A stretch of 64,000 bases of DNA, taken from positions 28,557,501-28,621,500 of the forward strand of contig NC_057916.1 in assembly GCF_018873765.1 (NCBI RefSeq), read 5' to 3'. The stretch comes from Telopea speciosissima. Taxonomy: Eukaryota; Streptophyta; Magnoliopsida; Proteales; Proteaceae. Shown piece after piece: positions 23,001 through 38,000 of this stretch (the stretch's first letter is position 1; each line of letters opens with the position of its first letter). Below the pieces are notes generated by a model that was not told the origin of the DNA, searched no databases, and saw only the letters and a list, made by a program, of their open reading frames with translations. A program made the position numbers and the translations under genes.

Positions 23001-26000
23001 AAACACTCAATTTAACTACTAATCCCGTGTACTAATACTATCCCCACTTTATAGGCTTATAAATTAGGCCCATTACATCAATAAACCCAACTATAAGAAG
23101 CCTAAGCAACCATGGGCCAAAATAAAGTTTTCTGAGGCCCAATTGACCCCATTGGACAATCTTAATTGCATCAATTCTCCCGGTGTTGAGAAAAACTCAA
23201 TCTCGAGTTTTATAGAATGAAAGGATCAACACCACTCGATCAACATCTTTGATGGGGCCATGATCCTGCGCATCTCATGATCAACTGTCACGATCTTTTG
23301 ATAGCCATTAGCAAACGACATCTCTTTGATGGGATCTGAATGTGGGGTTTCACAACTAAAATCGGACTGTCAATTAGTTCTTCAATTGCAACATTGATCA
23401 GACTGTTCACTTTTGATTGATCGCCACTTTCGTTGTCGATATTTCCTATCACCATTGATCCGTCCTCTAAGGATCAGTGTTTGGTACTTTCTGTGAGCTC
23501 TTGAAAATCTGATCGAAGATCCCGAAATCCGATTTGATATCCAACAATCCATCCATTAACCGCTCCAAAAGATTAATAAATTCATGGATGATTCATGATT
23601 GTTATCGAAATTAAAGGATTTCGACTTTGATACCAATTGAAGCAATCAGAAAATCCTGATTAAGGATCCCAGATGCAAGTAGACCAGTAATCAAGTCTGA
23701 GATAAAGGAAGCAACTGCGTTGCCAAGGGAAGAAATAAGGTTGATAGAAGGGGAGGGAAGAGAGATGAGATCAGTTTTCTTGGGAGAAAGAAGAAAGAAG
23801 AAGAGAACAGAAGCAATCAGATTTGGGACACCAATCCCGTATGCACTGCTCAACAACACCAAAACTCTTTAAAAATAACTCATATCCTTTATTCAAATCA
23901 TCTCTAATTGATGGGGGGATGTATTACATATATGTATACCTTCTAAAATTTCTAATTTGACTCATAAAAGGACTCCTAATCACTCTAATATACTCAATAA
24001 AGTAAATAAACTCAAAAAACAGAATTATATCTAGCTATGAAGTAGTAATCAAACTCAAACACTCAATTTAACTACTAATCTCGTGTACTAACACTATCCC
24101 CACTTTATAGGCTTATAAATTAGGCTCATTATATCAATAAACCCAAAAATAAGAAGCCTAAAGTCTATAGAACCCAACCATGGGCCAAAATAAAGTCTTC
24201 TGAGGCCCAATTGACCCGATTGAACAATCTTTACTGCATCACTCCAGTTTAGAGTCATCAGTTGTAGCAATAAAGATAGAAGATCAGCAACCAAATCAAT
24301 CACAAAAGCTGACAAAATTGTAGCGGACAGAGAAAAACCCTCTGAATCGCAGGATATAGACCACAATAGCTCAGTCCACAGGCAAAACCAGTAGCAATAA
24401 TAACTGTGATCTAATCAAATCAGATCAGAGATAAAAATATACTGCAGAAGAGAGGAAGTACCATGCACAGGTAACCAGAGAACTTAAAATCACAGGGGGT
24501 AAACAAAGTCTGATCTCCCTGAAATTTATACCACGTGTGCTTTTGATAATAGAGAAAACTTCTGCATAATTCCACTGGAGTCTAATAAGAGGAGAAGGGT
24601 TTCTTGAAAAAACCTTCTAAAATTAGGGTTTCTCAAGAAAGTGAAGAAAAATAATATGATGATCAAGAAAGTAGATGTCACTTCAATATACTGAACAAAT
24701 CATCATATGTAATCCACAGGAGAAGAGAAATCCAACAACCACGTTAAATATCAGTCACAGGGAAAGAAAACCCATGTACATGGAGAGAAAACCTTCTGTG
24801 CAAGTTAAAGAATCTCTTGCATAGTAAGGGTTAGGTGTAGAAATCAATACTTAAGGGTAGGCAGTAGACATCAACAACGTACAAAACCCTGGTTATTCAT
24901 ATTCTCCTAACTTGGGTTTCAGGTAAGACATGGCAGCATTGGTTGCTGCAAACCACAACAAGAAGAAACCTAAAAAAAAAAAAAAAAAAAAAAAAACTTC
25001 AGAACAAAGAGAATAATGCAAGAGCAAGTTCTAAACTTGCTCTGATACCATGTGGCAATATCTAAGAGGAAAAACCAATGAAAGGGAGAGAAGAAGAAGA
25101 CGAGAGAATGGGGAAAACAGAACTACAGATGGAGAGAATGGAATGACTTCTCTACCAGTAGTTGTAGGGGTTATGTGTCTTTATTTTAATTGTTAGGATA
25201 ATTTTAGTTATTATTAATTATTTATTTATATATATCGTGGGAGGGAGTTAAGGGATAATTGGGTTGTGTTGTACGTGGGTCTTGTGGAGAAGTTATAGGA
25301 GTTATAACTACTTCTTAGCCTATATAATAGGTAGATATTAAATGAATGGATATGATTTGAATCCCCTAATTTATCTCTTAGAGATGAGGTATGCTTCCTC
25401 ACCCAAGCCAAACGCCATTGCTTCATCTGTAAAGCATATTCTCTCTCTCTCTCTTCCTCTTTCTCTCCCTAATATCTCTCTCTTTTATTTTATTTTATTT
25501 TTAGATTACATTGCATGTAGCAGTAGGGTTTTTATTAATTCAAGAAAAAATATGAAATTACACTGCTGTCCTTACTTACAATATTAACCCATGATAGACA
25601 ATTCTATCCCTACTTACTAAAAGAATACCAAGTGTACCCCTACCGGTACTACTTAACAACTTAACATTGTCAATTGTCAATGATATACAGAAGGGTAGTG
25701 ACTGTGCATCAGAAGAGAAACGTCAGGGAAACAGAGTAAAATAATTAAAATAATGTTCAGTTTCCTAGTTTTAAATTTGATAAAAAGAATGCTGGAACCT
25801 ACTAGGCCCAAGAACAGGACTGATGACTATCCTTGGATGTTTGGTCCTTCAGCTTCCTCAAAGACTGATATTTATAAAGCAACCATATTGCCACTTTATC
25901 ATACCTGAAATAAACGTTAAGCAACTTTCAAGACCAAGGATGGGTTATATGCTTGTTGGGGATGGTATCTGGACTCTTCAATATACCTAAAACTTTAACA

Positions 26001-29000
26001 TGTGTCAGGATGTGAAGAGAGTTTAAGCAGTGAAAAACTCCACATCAACTTGAAGAATTGTTCTTTTGTAGCACTGAGTTGTTTCTTGGCTTTACTTGGA
26101 CTTCGCTTGTTGAGAAAAACTCAAGAGTTAAATATATTTCGGTTGGCCACTTTTTCTAGAGTTAGGACTTTCTACAGACTAGCTTCTTCTTATAAAAAAA
26201 TCTGTTTGCAGTTTAGCACAATGAAGACTCTTATAACCAGTTGTATGAAGAGAGTCTATTTGTGTATACAAAGATGGAAAGAAGGGCATTTGAAGATATC
26301 AAACAGAAAATAAATGACATGCCTATTTTATAGCTTTTGCTGCTGGATTTTGTCGAAGTATTTGAGGCTGCTTTTTATGTCTCAGATATGTACATTGGGG
26401 TGATTTAAGCTGTTATAAAAAGGGCGTACCCAGTGCATGAGGCTCCTGCCACTGTGGGGTCTGGGAAGGGTCAAAATGTATGCAGCCTTACACTGCCCTT
26501 ACCCCCATTTCGTGGAGAGGCTGTTTCCCGACTCGAACCTGGAGCAACCTTACCATTGCGCTGAGGTCCGCCCTCTGATACAAGTGGCCTGATATCTGGG
26601 TTTAGTGGTCTAAGCATTTGGATCATTCTGGCTCTAAAACTGTTGGTATGACTGAATATAGATAGATGCTAGCTTATAATAAACATAGTTGCTTGATTTT
26701 TGTACTTTTTCTAGAAGTTCCCTTATTTCCAGTGAGCAATTTTAAGCATAATAGTTCAAGAAAGACTTTTGTCAAGTTAAAACTGTACCACTATATGAAC
26801 TTTTCATGTGACTAGGAAACTTGGGTACTGTCTATGGATGATTTTTGGGATGTGGTCCCGTCATTCCCAATGTTCCCAGTAATGGGGGACCCTTCCATTT
26901 GGAACAATTCCATACTAGACTTAATTTTAACTTTATTGCACCTATCTGTTTGGGTACTCACATTTTCTTTATTTCAAGAAAATTGAGAATATAGATTTTG
27001 GTTGACTGCTGTTTCAGCTGATCTTTGGTGTTGTAAAACTCCATCTTGTGGAGCTCCTTGGCAGGTTTAACCCAAACTTGAGGGATCCGAACTAGTAGGA
27101 ACCAATAATTAATCTTTATGTTTTAGTGAATCATTTTTTTACCATTTATATGGAATACTGGAATAGATTTTTTTTTACTCCTACACCTAATAATGCTGCA
27201 GCTTTTAATTTCCTAATAGACACCATAACTCTGATACTCTCCTCATTTTCTTCTCTTCATATTAACTCTATTACCAAAACCATAGAGGAAAAAGTTTTCA
27301 ATTGTTAGAATCTGAAACTCTTCAAGACTATCAACTCTCCTAAAACCCTTAAATACCCTACTCTAAAAGTCTCTTCAGATCTAGCCTCTGCTACTGTAAG
27401 TTTCAGGCCTTAACCCTAAAAAAGTTCCTTTAATCACACAGGCACAGCCTTATATCATTGAAAGATGGGTTTTACTTCCACTAGAATACTAGATTATCTA
27501 TATTGTTTCTTTTTCCCATCAGTAATAAATGATATTTAACTAGCAAAAGTTAGCAAGCCATCTCAGGGAATTACAATGCCAACATGTCAGAGTATAATGT
27601 GCTTCTGTTTGCAACTTTGATATTGAACCTTGATCCTGGTATTGTCCTGAGCAAAGTGCTTATGATGTGTATTTGAGAAGCCTAGATTACACTAGACTTT
27701 GAAACAGGGAAACATTGCCTTCGGAAGCTAAAGCAATTATTCCATGTGTGAATAATTATAGAAATTTATAGTGGTACTTTCTCACCTAATTTAGAATATC
27801 TACTGGCTAAAAGGCCATTACCCAGTGCTGGTCCCCGCCCACGCAGGGTCCTGGGATGGGTGAGTTTTGGAGTCAGTCCTAGCCTTTGGCATTTTGCACC
27901 AAGTGGCCCTCCTCAAGACTCGAACCCGGGCATTTGCCCTGGCAGCTCAAACCCTTTACTTGCTGATGATGTCATATGGTGGAAACAGTGCTATGCTTAA
28001 GCAATTTTATGATTGTTTTCTGTATTTTTCTATGACTGTGATGCAAACAGGTGCCACTGTTGAGCCATTCGGTTCATTTGTTTCTCGTCTGTACTCAAAA
28101 TGGAGTGACTTGGATATCTCTGTTGAGGTTCCCAGTGAATCATCTGTTCCCAATTTTGGGAAAAGACGTAAGTTGAACTTGCTAAAGGATATACGGCAAG
28201 CATTGAAGAAAAGAGGTATTATTTTATATAACTTTATTTTTCCACCATTTTTTTTGTTGCATAGTTCCTTTAGCTTGATGTAACTTGTGTCCTTGAAGCA
28301 TATTCAATCTCTCTCTCTCTCTTTCTGTTTGTGTAATGTGCAAAGGTTTTTTCTCTCTTTATTGCCTCACATCCTCGTAATTTTTGTTATGCAATATAAT
28401 TTGCATTCACATCCCTAGTACTGCATTTTAAGTTCATAAATGGTATGGCCTTCTAAAATTAGAGGATGGAAATAGTTATTGACTTATTGTTCCCACATGA
28501 TAACATTGGATTATTGTTGGGAATAATCTCACATTGACTAATTCTGGGACCTTGCATTACTTCATATGCCAGTTGGGCCTCTCCCACCTAACAGCTTAAG
28601 CTTTTATGTTGGATATTCACCAGATATACTATGAATTGTATCATATCCTATGAATATGGCATGGGTGTATGTAACTGTATTATTGATGTAGGATTATAGA
28701 ACTCATGACATATGTAGATATTGAATTGTATCAAAAAAGAGGGGTAGAGGATTGAAGGAAATCTGGATATGCCATAAGAGAATTCATAGAGCGGTTGTAT
28801 CTAATTGAGTACTCCATGCACTAGAGGGAATACATGCAACATATTTCTACTGTAGTCTTGCTTTACTATGTTATTGATTTAGCTGTCCAATCAACTGCTT
28901 GCCTCTTTCAATTGCCTAATTTAGCTCTTGAATGAACCTAAACATTGTAACCTGTTTTAAACTGTCGACTTAGGTCCTGAAAAATCGGCCTTAAACCTTT

Positions 29001-32000
29001 TCTGTCCCTAAATGCTGATGTATGAGGCAGGATGTAGTTCATCTAATGTTTGATCTGGATCATTGAACTTGTGCACCTAGGGGATATGGGAACTTTAGGT
29101 GACAATTTATGGTCACTTGTCTGTCTCATGGTCTTCTCTTATCTAATTATTAGGCTTCTTTTGGCTGTTCAAACACAGGCTCCACTATTCCATATAGCAA
29201 ATAGCTGGGTATTATTAATGGGAGGGGAATTGCTGCCAGGCTGCGTGGCCCCTGCACAGCACAGGGGCATCCAACAGTGGTGGAATTTTTCATTTCACAG
29301 GGAAGGGGAGCAGTCACTTCACCCTTCCTGTGTCTTGGCGCATGTGTCATGCAGCCTGGCAGCCTTCTTTTTCCCATTATTTATTTATTAAATAAAGTAT
29401 TCCCAAATTCTGGAAACTTGGTTATGCAAATTGAGGGTTTCTGAACCTATTTTTTGAGCATAAGGTATTTTCTGTAAAATATTGATTATGTTACTAATGG
29501 GGTTGTTGCATCAGTTTTATCGATATTCCTCCTATTTCTATTTGCTTAGGTAGTTGATCTGATCTTATGTTTGTGGTGCGCATTTCATTCTAGAAAATAA
29601 TTTGTTTCAGGTGATGCTCATAATTTGCAATTTATTCCCAATGCAAGAGTTCCCCTACTTATATACGAGAGAAACCACAACCACCAGAATATCTCCTGTG
29701 ATATCTCAATCAATAATCTGCAGGGCGAAATCAAGTCTAAATTCTTGCTTTGGATCACTCGGATAGATGATCGCTTTCATGATATGGTTTTACTGGTATG
29801 TGTTTAATATCATATGAATTATTTCTGGCTGCAGTTGTCATGGCTTTACTGGTATCTTTTATTATCATATGGATTCTGTTGTTAATGGTGTGTTTTAGTT
29901 ACTGTATTTTGTTTTTTGATTCTCACTCACAGGTCAAGGAATGGGCCAAAGCACAGAATATAAATGACCCAAAGACTGGAACTTTGAACTCATACTCCTT
30001 ATGTTTGCTTGTTATCTTCCATCTTCAGGTCATCTTCTCAGTTGTTTTAACTTATTTCTGTTATTGGTTGTCTTGTAAGTCGTAACTGATTAGCACATAG
30101 TATAATGAGCACACATTAACCATGGCTGTGACTCGTCACATACTACTTGATGTGTCCAACTGTATATGTGGGAAATGATAATGTTCATCAAGGCTAGTGA
30201 AAGTAATGGTCACTAGTTTCCATGAGGTAGCAATTGTAGGCATGGGTGGGTCCATGTTCTAAAGCACTCCAGAGTCATCTCATCAAGTCAAGCTTCAGCC
30301 AATACAAGAGGTCAACTCAAAAATGACAACAGCAAAAGTGCCAAGATTGTCAAGTGGAGGACAGTGTGTATTCCTTGTAACCTTTTACAACCTTGGATGC
30401 AGCTTTGACCCATATGGTGTAATTCAGGACCGGTTTTGTTTGGGTTGCGTCTGGTTTGGTTCAAATTCTGGTTCAAATCATGGCCTTGGTTTAAGAGAGA
30501 GTTCAGATATGGTTTTGTGAACCAAGTAAGATTTATCCAATACATGGGGCCCAGGTGGAAGTTTCTGCATAGCTTGCGGTTCCAAGGATTCTAGATTTCC
30601 TAGAACCCTATCTTCCCCAAAACCATGGGGCTTAAATGGAGTCTTACCTTTATTTTGTCATTAAAAGTGATTGTAAGGGTCTGTTTGGCAACATTTCTGT
30701 TCCATATAAGTACTTTTTAGTTGGAAGTATTTATTTTGTTTTTGGTATTAAGTATTTCTGCAAGTTTGTAATGTGTTTTGTTAAAAAAAATCTTTCTTTG
30801 TCTTGCCCCAAGGCTCCCAACTCTACAACTCTCCCACCCCTGCACATTGATGGGATGATCTGTTTTCCATTAGTGTCGCCATCAGAGATTGTCTTTTCAG
30901 TGGTTAGGTATGGGAGGGTGAGAGCCAAATCCGTGCACAGATGGAGAACCAGCTGAAGGCCACATTGGCACTTGAAGGTTTGATCAAAGAGCATCTTAGG
31001 TGGTTTAGCTCCCCGCTTCCAACAGAGGCATGAGCCCTTCGAGGCTCAATGCCCCCAATGGAGATGGCCTCCCTGGCCTGGCTCGGAGATTGGCATCAGT
31101 CTGCAATTCTCCAACTCCTCTGCTCCCTCTCTCGTTCATCCTTCTGCTTCATGTTTGTTTGATCCAAGAAGCAATGAGTGATGGCTGTCTCAACTCATTC
31201 ATGACACATGCATTGAAGAGGCTGTGCTGCCCTCGCTGCTACAAAGGCGTTGCTCCTTCACATCCCTTTCTTTGGCTCAACAGCTACAAACATAGGTGCT
31301 ATGATACGTGATCTGTTGCAGAAAAGACAGAGAAGTGAATGAGCACTGCTTCAAGGGAGCGTCGACCTCCTATACGAGAGAGAATGAGAGGATAATGCGT
31401 TCTTGCTTTCATTGATATGGGGAGGATATTTATAATATTCTCTTACATTCTGTTATACGCTAGTCAGAGGTAATCATAACAAATCCTAACAGAATTACAC
31501 GTAATCCTTCAAATTGCCAGGCCTTGTCTTCTGTCTCATGCCTCTCCGTAATAGTAATGTCGTTTTGGATTCCTCTTGCACGTTTGCCATGCTGTCACCC
31601 TTCTTAGTAACCACCTCATTAGCCATATCATTACCTCCCGCTTCACAAAGAACCTTGTCCTCAAGGTTCAACTCAGGATATAATTGTTGCATTTTTGACA
31701 GATCCTCCCAAGAACCTTCTTCCAGAGGTAATTCATCGCATTGAATCAAAGCCTGTGCTACCTGACGACCGTGGGGTTTCTGATGACAATGATTCAGCAC
31801 AGCAGCTAGAGTGGGCTGGGTCGAGAGAACAGAATTTGGTAGTGGCAAGCTCCCTGGTTTTGCAGAGTGATCACCGATGCATTGCTTCAATGAGAGATGT
31901 GAAAAACAGGGTGAATACGAGCATTATTGGGTAACTCCAGTTTGTAATCCACGGAACCAATCCACTCAATAATTGGGAATGGACCAAAGAAGTGACATCC

Positions 32001-35000
32001 AAGTTTCTGGTTAGCGCGCAACGCGACGGACTGTTGGCGATATGGTTGGAGTTTGACATATACCCAATCGCCTGGTTTAAACTGTCTGTCCACTCGTCCC
32101 TTATCAGCCTGGCATTTCATACGAGATTGAGCTCTGGTCAGGTTCAACTTGAGAACTCGAAGAATGGCATCACGGTTCTGAAGCTCTTGTTCTACCAGAT
32201 CATTTGGAGAAGAGCCTTGTTCATGTCGGATCAGATTTGGGGTGGACGTTCGTATAGCGCCTGGAAAGGAGGCATGCCTGCCTAAGTGTGGAACGTTGTG
32301 TTGTACCAATACTCTGCCCACGGTAGGTATTTTGCCCACTGGTTGGGTTCATCCATTACAAAGCTGCGGAGATACATTTCTAAGCAGCAATTGAAGACTT
32401 CACTTTGTCCATCCGTCTGTGGGTGGTAGGCGCTACTCATGGCGAGGGTTGTTCCCTGAAGCTTGAAGAGTTCCTGCCAAAATTTGCTTATGAAGAGTAG
32501 ATCTCTATCACTCACTATAGAGCGAGGAAGACCATGGAGTTTAACAATATCGCTGGCAAACACTTCGGTGACCTTCCGACTGGTATAGTTTCTCTTCAAT
32601 ACGCAAAAATGGGCATATTTAGTGAGGCGGTCTACCACCACCAGAATTGCTGTCTTACCTGCGCAAGGAGGAAGTCCGGTGACAAATTCCATCGCGATAT
32701 CCTCCCAGACTTGTTGTGGAATGGGCAGAGGTTGCAATAGGCCAGCAGGTGAGGTGGTTTGAGCCTTGATTTGTTGACACGTTTGACACTTGGCCACAAT
32801 TTTTTTTATGTGGAAAAGCATTCCTTTCCAATAAAGCCCTCCTCTTCCCTTACTCTTCTCCTTCTTCCATCCTTCTTCTCCATTAATCAAGTGTTCTTCT
32901 GAATTTTTTGCAATTCTTAGTCTGATCTGGAATTCATAAGCAAGGGTATTATTGGCATGAATTACGCTTGAGGAAATCTGGCCATCAAATCATCCTCAAA
33001 TTTTGGGAAGTTGTTCTTAAACCTAAAGGAAGCCTTTCGACCAGATTTTGACATAGATCAGACCTGCTGATCTGGATTTATACTGAAATCCCTATTCTGC
33101 CATTATCTCTTGAAGTAAAGTTTTGTCCTCTGATTACTGAATCGATTTCCTGGCCTATTGTGATGATATTTATATCATGTGCTGAGAATCGATTGTTCAT
33201 TATGTTTCTATTATATGGTTTCTATTTGAGTGGTGAATTTATGGATATGCCCCTCTTCTGGTGCTACTTGGAGCGACTCCTAACTTCTGATCCTTCTACC
33301 CCTTGTTTGCTGAACTTGACCCGAATTTGGAGACCATCTGAGCTCTTGATTTTGATTTATGTGACCTCTCCCTAATCTGGTTTTATAATCTCTGGAATTT
33401 GATTATGTTTGGTACTGTTTTGATTATTCAATTACAGTATTACATTACAAACAGACCCTAATTGGCTGGATTAGGGACAATGAGTCCATCCATAATTGAA
33501 GCAGTTTTCTTTTATGGGAGAGCTTGGCTGTTATCAGTTGTCCTTGTTTTTGGGATGTTTAAGTCAATCAAGGACTCTCCCAACACAGCCTAAGGTTGGA
33601 GATTCCTAGTTTGTATTTTCTTCTTTTATTTATTTTATTTTTAGATAAGGTTAGTTTGATTCTTATTAATATATGTAAGGCTTAACAACCCTCCGTGATT
33701 TAATGATGGAATAGATTTTTTTTAAGTGAGATTGAGATCTTCTCTCTTACCCATGTTTCTCTTCTTTATCCATTCTCATCATTGTGATTCCCTTTCTTCC
33801 CTATCCTTACAGCTCCATTTCTAGCTGTCTCTTTCATTGTTTCTTAACAGAAAACCCACCGCAGCAGATCCATCAATTTGATCGGCATCATGGTGTGCTT
33901 ATTCTGGGACGAATTTTGACCCATGAGATGGGTCTGGGTTCCTCTATAACATGCTAATATAGAAGCGGTTCAACTAAGAACCACTCTACAGTAGGATCGA
34001 TGACAGGTTGCAGCAGAACGTCATAATAGCAATAAAACCAGAGTTAGTAACTTAGGAGGTAGGGATCAAACCAGCCTGTAGAACAGTGTCAAACTTAGGT
34101 CGAGTGAAGATGGAGGTGAAGGGATGCACTCCAAATTTCAGCCCATTCCGATGGCTAAAAACAGAGATACGAAGGTAACACAAAATTAAAAGGTTATGGA
34201 ATATCGTGCAAACCAGCACTGGGCTTGGGCTCCAAAGTGGATCGAGTATCAGCCTTGATGAGATGAAGTTTTGCTGCAAGTTTGGTTCAGTTCTGATGGT
34301 CAGAAGTGGAGATCTGAGTTGGTCTTGAAAATAGAAGGTAGGACTCAGAATTAGAAGGTGATGGCCTGCAGAGCAATCCAGCCAACAGCAGGGGCTGGAA
34401 TTGGGATCAAGTGGGGTGGTTGGTGGTGTGAATCTATGCTCCAAAACCCAGCAGGTTCTGGTGGTGGATCATGAATGGTGATGTTATGGAATTCAGAAGT
34501 TGCAGCAGTAATTCAACTTGCAGGAACAACAGCAATCTTCAATTGATAGCAGCCACAGTCTTGAAGTGTTTGGGATTGATTGTAGCCTTCGAAGGATTCT
34601 TCACAGCACTTGCATTGGTCAACAGAGAAACAGCAGCACAAAGGATCGATTGAAATAGAAGAGGAGATAAGAGAAGAATGAGGATATTGGGATTCGGTTC
34701 TCATAGCCAGGCTCCTAACAGCCCTTCATGTCACAGCCATTGGACAAGAGAATTTTTTGCTTTAAAGCAATTTTTTTTCATTCAACTATTGAAATTGCGG
34801 GGAGGCTTCTAAAAGCCTTTACAATATATAGAGGGTCATGCTTGCGCCTCAAGTAACAAAGAAATAGAAACTATATATTACATAAGAATAGAAACTTAAT
34901 ATGCTGCAGTTGGGTTCTTCTTCACGTGGACCCCACTTGATGTCCTTCAATTCGGTGGCTAAGTCATGTGGTCCCCACTAAGTTTCGGCCAGCACTTGAA

Positions 35001-38000
35001 GTCAAAATTCTGTCAGTAAAAAAATTGACAGTAATACCCTTCACTTAAAGACTTGATGTAACTAATTATTAAAGACTGATCTGGCCCCCACGATCTTCTA
35101 GGATTATTCCCACCAAGTCAAATTTGGGGCTGTGACACCGTTCACGTGAACAGTAATGTGAACAGTGTATTGGCCTCTTCTTCTTCATGTTTTGATCAAC
35201 ATCTCATGCACCTGTGTCTGCCATTATTATGTGATATTTTTTCCTGACCATATGAAGAATACCATCAATAATGGACCTAGGATCATTTGATTTGATTGAT
35301 CAGGCCGGAAGGATTTTGAAGTTGATTATCGAGGGTCTAAGAGCAACTGTCATCTATGTCATGTGTCTTTTGTTTGGGGGGGGGGGTGTTGCTATGTGAA
35401 TTCTTGAGGATGTGAATTTTGCCTCCCATCCTCAAATCCTTACTTAAGTCTTTGCTGTTATTTATTATTTTGGTTGCCTCCATAGATTGCCTTTTAGCTT
35501 TTGTAAATTTCTTGGAAGCTAATGATGTTCTCTTGATTTTCTAAGTAACATACAGAACCCCATTATTACTATTTTTCTTTGATTTTTTTTTTTTTTGGCA
35601 GACATGTGTACCTGCAATTTTACCACCACTGATGGAAATATATGCAGGGAATCTTGTTGATGATTTTACAGGTGCGTATATCTTAAGCTTAATCATCTCA
35701 TGAGCATCATTCCGGATTCTGAATTCTTTGCAGTACCTTGTAGAACTCAAAATTAATGTAAGAAAGTTTAGTCCAGCCTTCACCGTGTGTATGAATTTTT
35801 TTATCCTTCACCGGACATTATTGTCCGACTACTTTAATCAAGTAAACCGCACTTGTATTGGATACCACATATAGGGATATTGTGGTAAAATGAGTTCCTT
35901 TTTGTTGGTTCTGGAATGGTGGTGGAGAAATATGAGTTGGTCAAAAACCAAAAGGTTTTGGTTGTCTGACTACTTAAAGACTCTGAATACCACCACTCTG
36001 CTCTCTATGTGGCACATATCCATTGTAAAATTTAATTACCACCTATTCATTTGGGTTTGATGGATAATTCATCAAATTGATAGGATAAAAATGGGCTAAA
36101 GGAGCAAGGTTAGGGTTTGCAGCCAAACAATCAACACATGTAGCATGCTCATAATATCATGCTAGCTTATTACATAGCAGACATGGAGATATGGGGGTAG
36201 GGCCTGACTCCCATTTCACCCAAAACAAGTGCAGAAAGTTGTTGAAAAATGATTTTATGGTTACATAAATCATGAAAAATCCATTTCATGGTAATGGAAT
36301 CTAGTTGCTTTTTTGTAATTTTTGTCACTTTAGACTCACTTTTTAAACACTTTCTGGCTTGTTTGGGGCTGAAAGCCTGAAACTTTACCACTGAGATGGG
36401 TGTAGATTTCCCTACCAGATGGAGCACACATGGTTTTCCACGTGGCATTTGTGACAGATGGATTTGTCACAAAGAGTTGTGACAACTAGGGGAATATTAA
36501 AGAACACAAGCCATATGTATATCTATGTGTTTCTTTTCTTGTATTGAAATCAATGTGCTACGAAGGGGGCTGGAAGCACTAGGCCAAAGTTTGGCTTGTT
36601 AAGTGCCTGGAGTGACTCCCCCCACTACCCCACCCCAATAAATTAATTAATTAATTAATTAAAACTTAGGTTTGCCTAGCGTTTTCATTATGCTGTTCAC
36701 CACCATAGGGAAATTTAATGTTGAGGTCGCTCAAGAATGATGAACTTTTTCAAATGCAAAAACAAACTTTCCACCTATGAAGAAACTTTCAAAGGGAATT
36801 TCCATTCCTGTGTCCCTATATTAAACAAAACATCCCTTTTGTTAATTGCAATGGTAATTTCCCCTTAGTATCAGTAACACCTTTCCCTAGTTCAGATTAG
36901 TGGTAAGATCTTCACTCCTCCTTTCTCTATTTAAAACTTAAAAGGGAAATAAAAGCACCTTGGGGTGTGTTGAGGATAAAAGGGAAATGCAAAAGCTGGC
37001 AGTTTTCTGGTAAACAGGATCACTACTTTGCAGGTTGAGATTTGCTAGACTTGATTCTTTTCTTTAAAGGAGAAGCTAAGGCCTTTCTATGAACTTCTAA
37101 AAGATCGTTATTTATATCTCTAGATGGTTTTCATATCCATTTTTTTATTGTTTTCTAATCAACTAGTGTCGTTTTTTTCCCATCATTCTTCTTTGGTATT
37201 TTTTTATTTCAATTTTTTTACACTCAGACTTTGCCTGTCTTCCTCCACAAAGATAAAATGAATCAGAAACAACAGTGTGTTCATGTCTCAGATAAAACAA
37301 GATTTCTTTTGTTTGGGTTGGGTGGGTGCATAAGTAGAAATATGTTGAAATATGATATCTTATAAAAGTCAACATGGCACTTTGTAGATGATCCATTCTA
37401 GCTTTGTCTGTTCCATTGGAAGTCAGGTTTTATTATTTGTTGGTGTCATCCTTTTGCAGATTCAAGTTGAAATTTTTTTTATGAGAAAGAATTAGGGGGA
37501 GGAGGTTGAAATAGTTAATTCGTTTTCATTTCTTTCAGTATCAGTGACGTACGCTTTCTATTTGCGAATATTTCAATGCCCTTGTGTTTCCATATTTCTG
37601 AGCTTTTTGTTACCTGCCCAGGCAGGGCATCCCAATCAGCATGTAGAATTTGAGGGTTAAGAATCAAATTCCTGCAATTTGGCTTGTTGATCAGCCACCT
37701 AAAAAAGTGCTTCTTGCAATCTTAAGGAGAAATGTAAACTTCCATGTTTTTTATCTTTGCATATAAGAGGTAAAGAAGGAGGTTTGAGAAACTGCAGTGG
37801 TGACTTTCTCGGGCATTCCTCATATTGCCTTTTTATATTAATGTAATATGTTTTTTTTTTTTTTTGGTAAATAATGTAATATGTTTTCAACAGCATTTCT
37901 GTATAATCTTGTCATGTACATGATTAAACCTGCATTCATCATATTCTTTATGTAGGTGAGAGCATCACTACAGAGAGACGTATACAAGATACATGTGATG

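Larger units (their letters stand above)
20716..25420 (-). mobile_element. Ty1/copia element, 5' part, interrupted by three insertions
   Basis: Read on the minus strand. An LTR begins (its 3' end) at 25051 with TGTGGCAATATC, and directly inside it is TGGTATCAGAGC (25039-25050), an exact tRNA-iMet primer site. After a non-coding leader, gag follows in pieces: TTDDSKLE (24250), IKLTGPSSYQLWAQVVKVYS (22490), NDTLLVWLWNNMEPS (21750), WEELNVYQPLS (21490) and LDSELEPIKSKFLTGEKVPT (21400), ending in the zinc-knuckle region (21170-20880). Stops and frameshifts are present. Insertions: TRIM 22536-24241, word-repeat element 21852-22409 and SINE 21526-21600. No pol is seen. The outer LTR limit is uncertain. 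Confidence 0.75.

Noticed and set aside
31514..31744. + strand ORFs at 31.5-32.7 kb
   Set aside because: Antisense shadows of the Ty3/gypsy integrase and chromodomain frames on the minus strand.
34052..34444. 130-codon minus-strand ORF in HESO1 intron
   Set aside because: Low-complexity Pro/Leu/Ser translation with no domain; likely non-coding repeat sequence.
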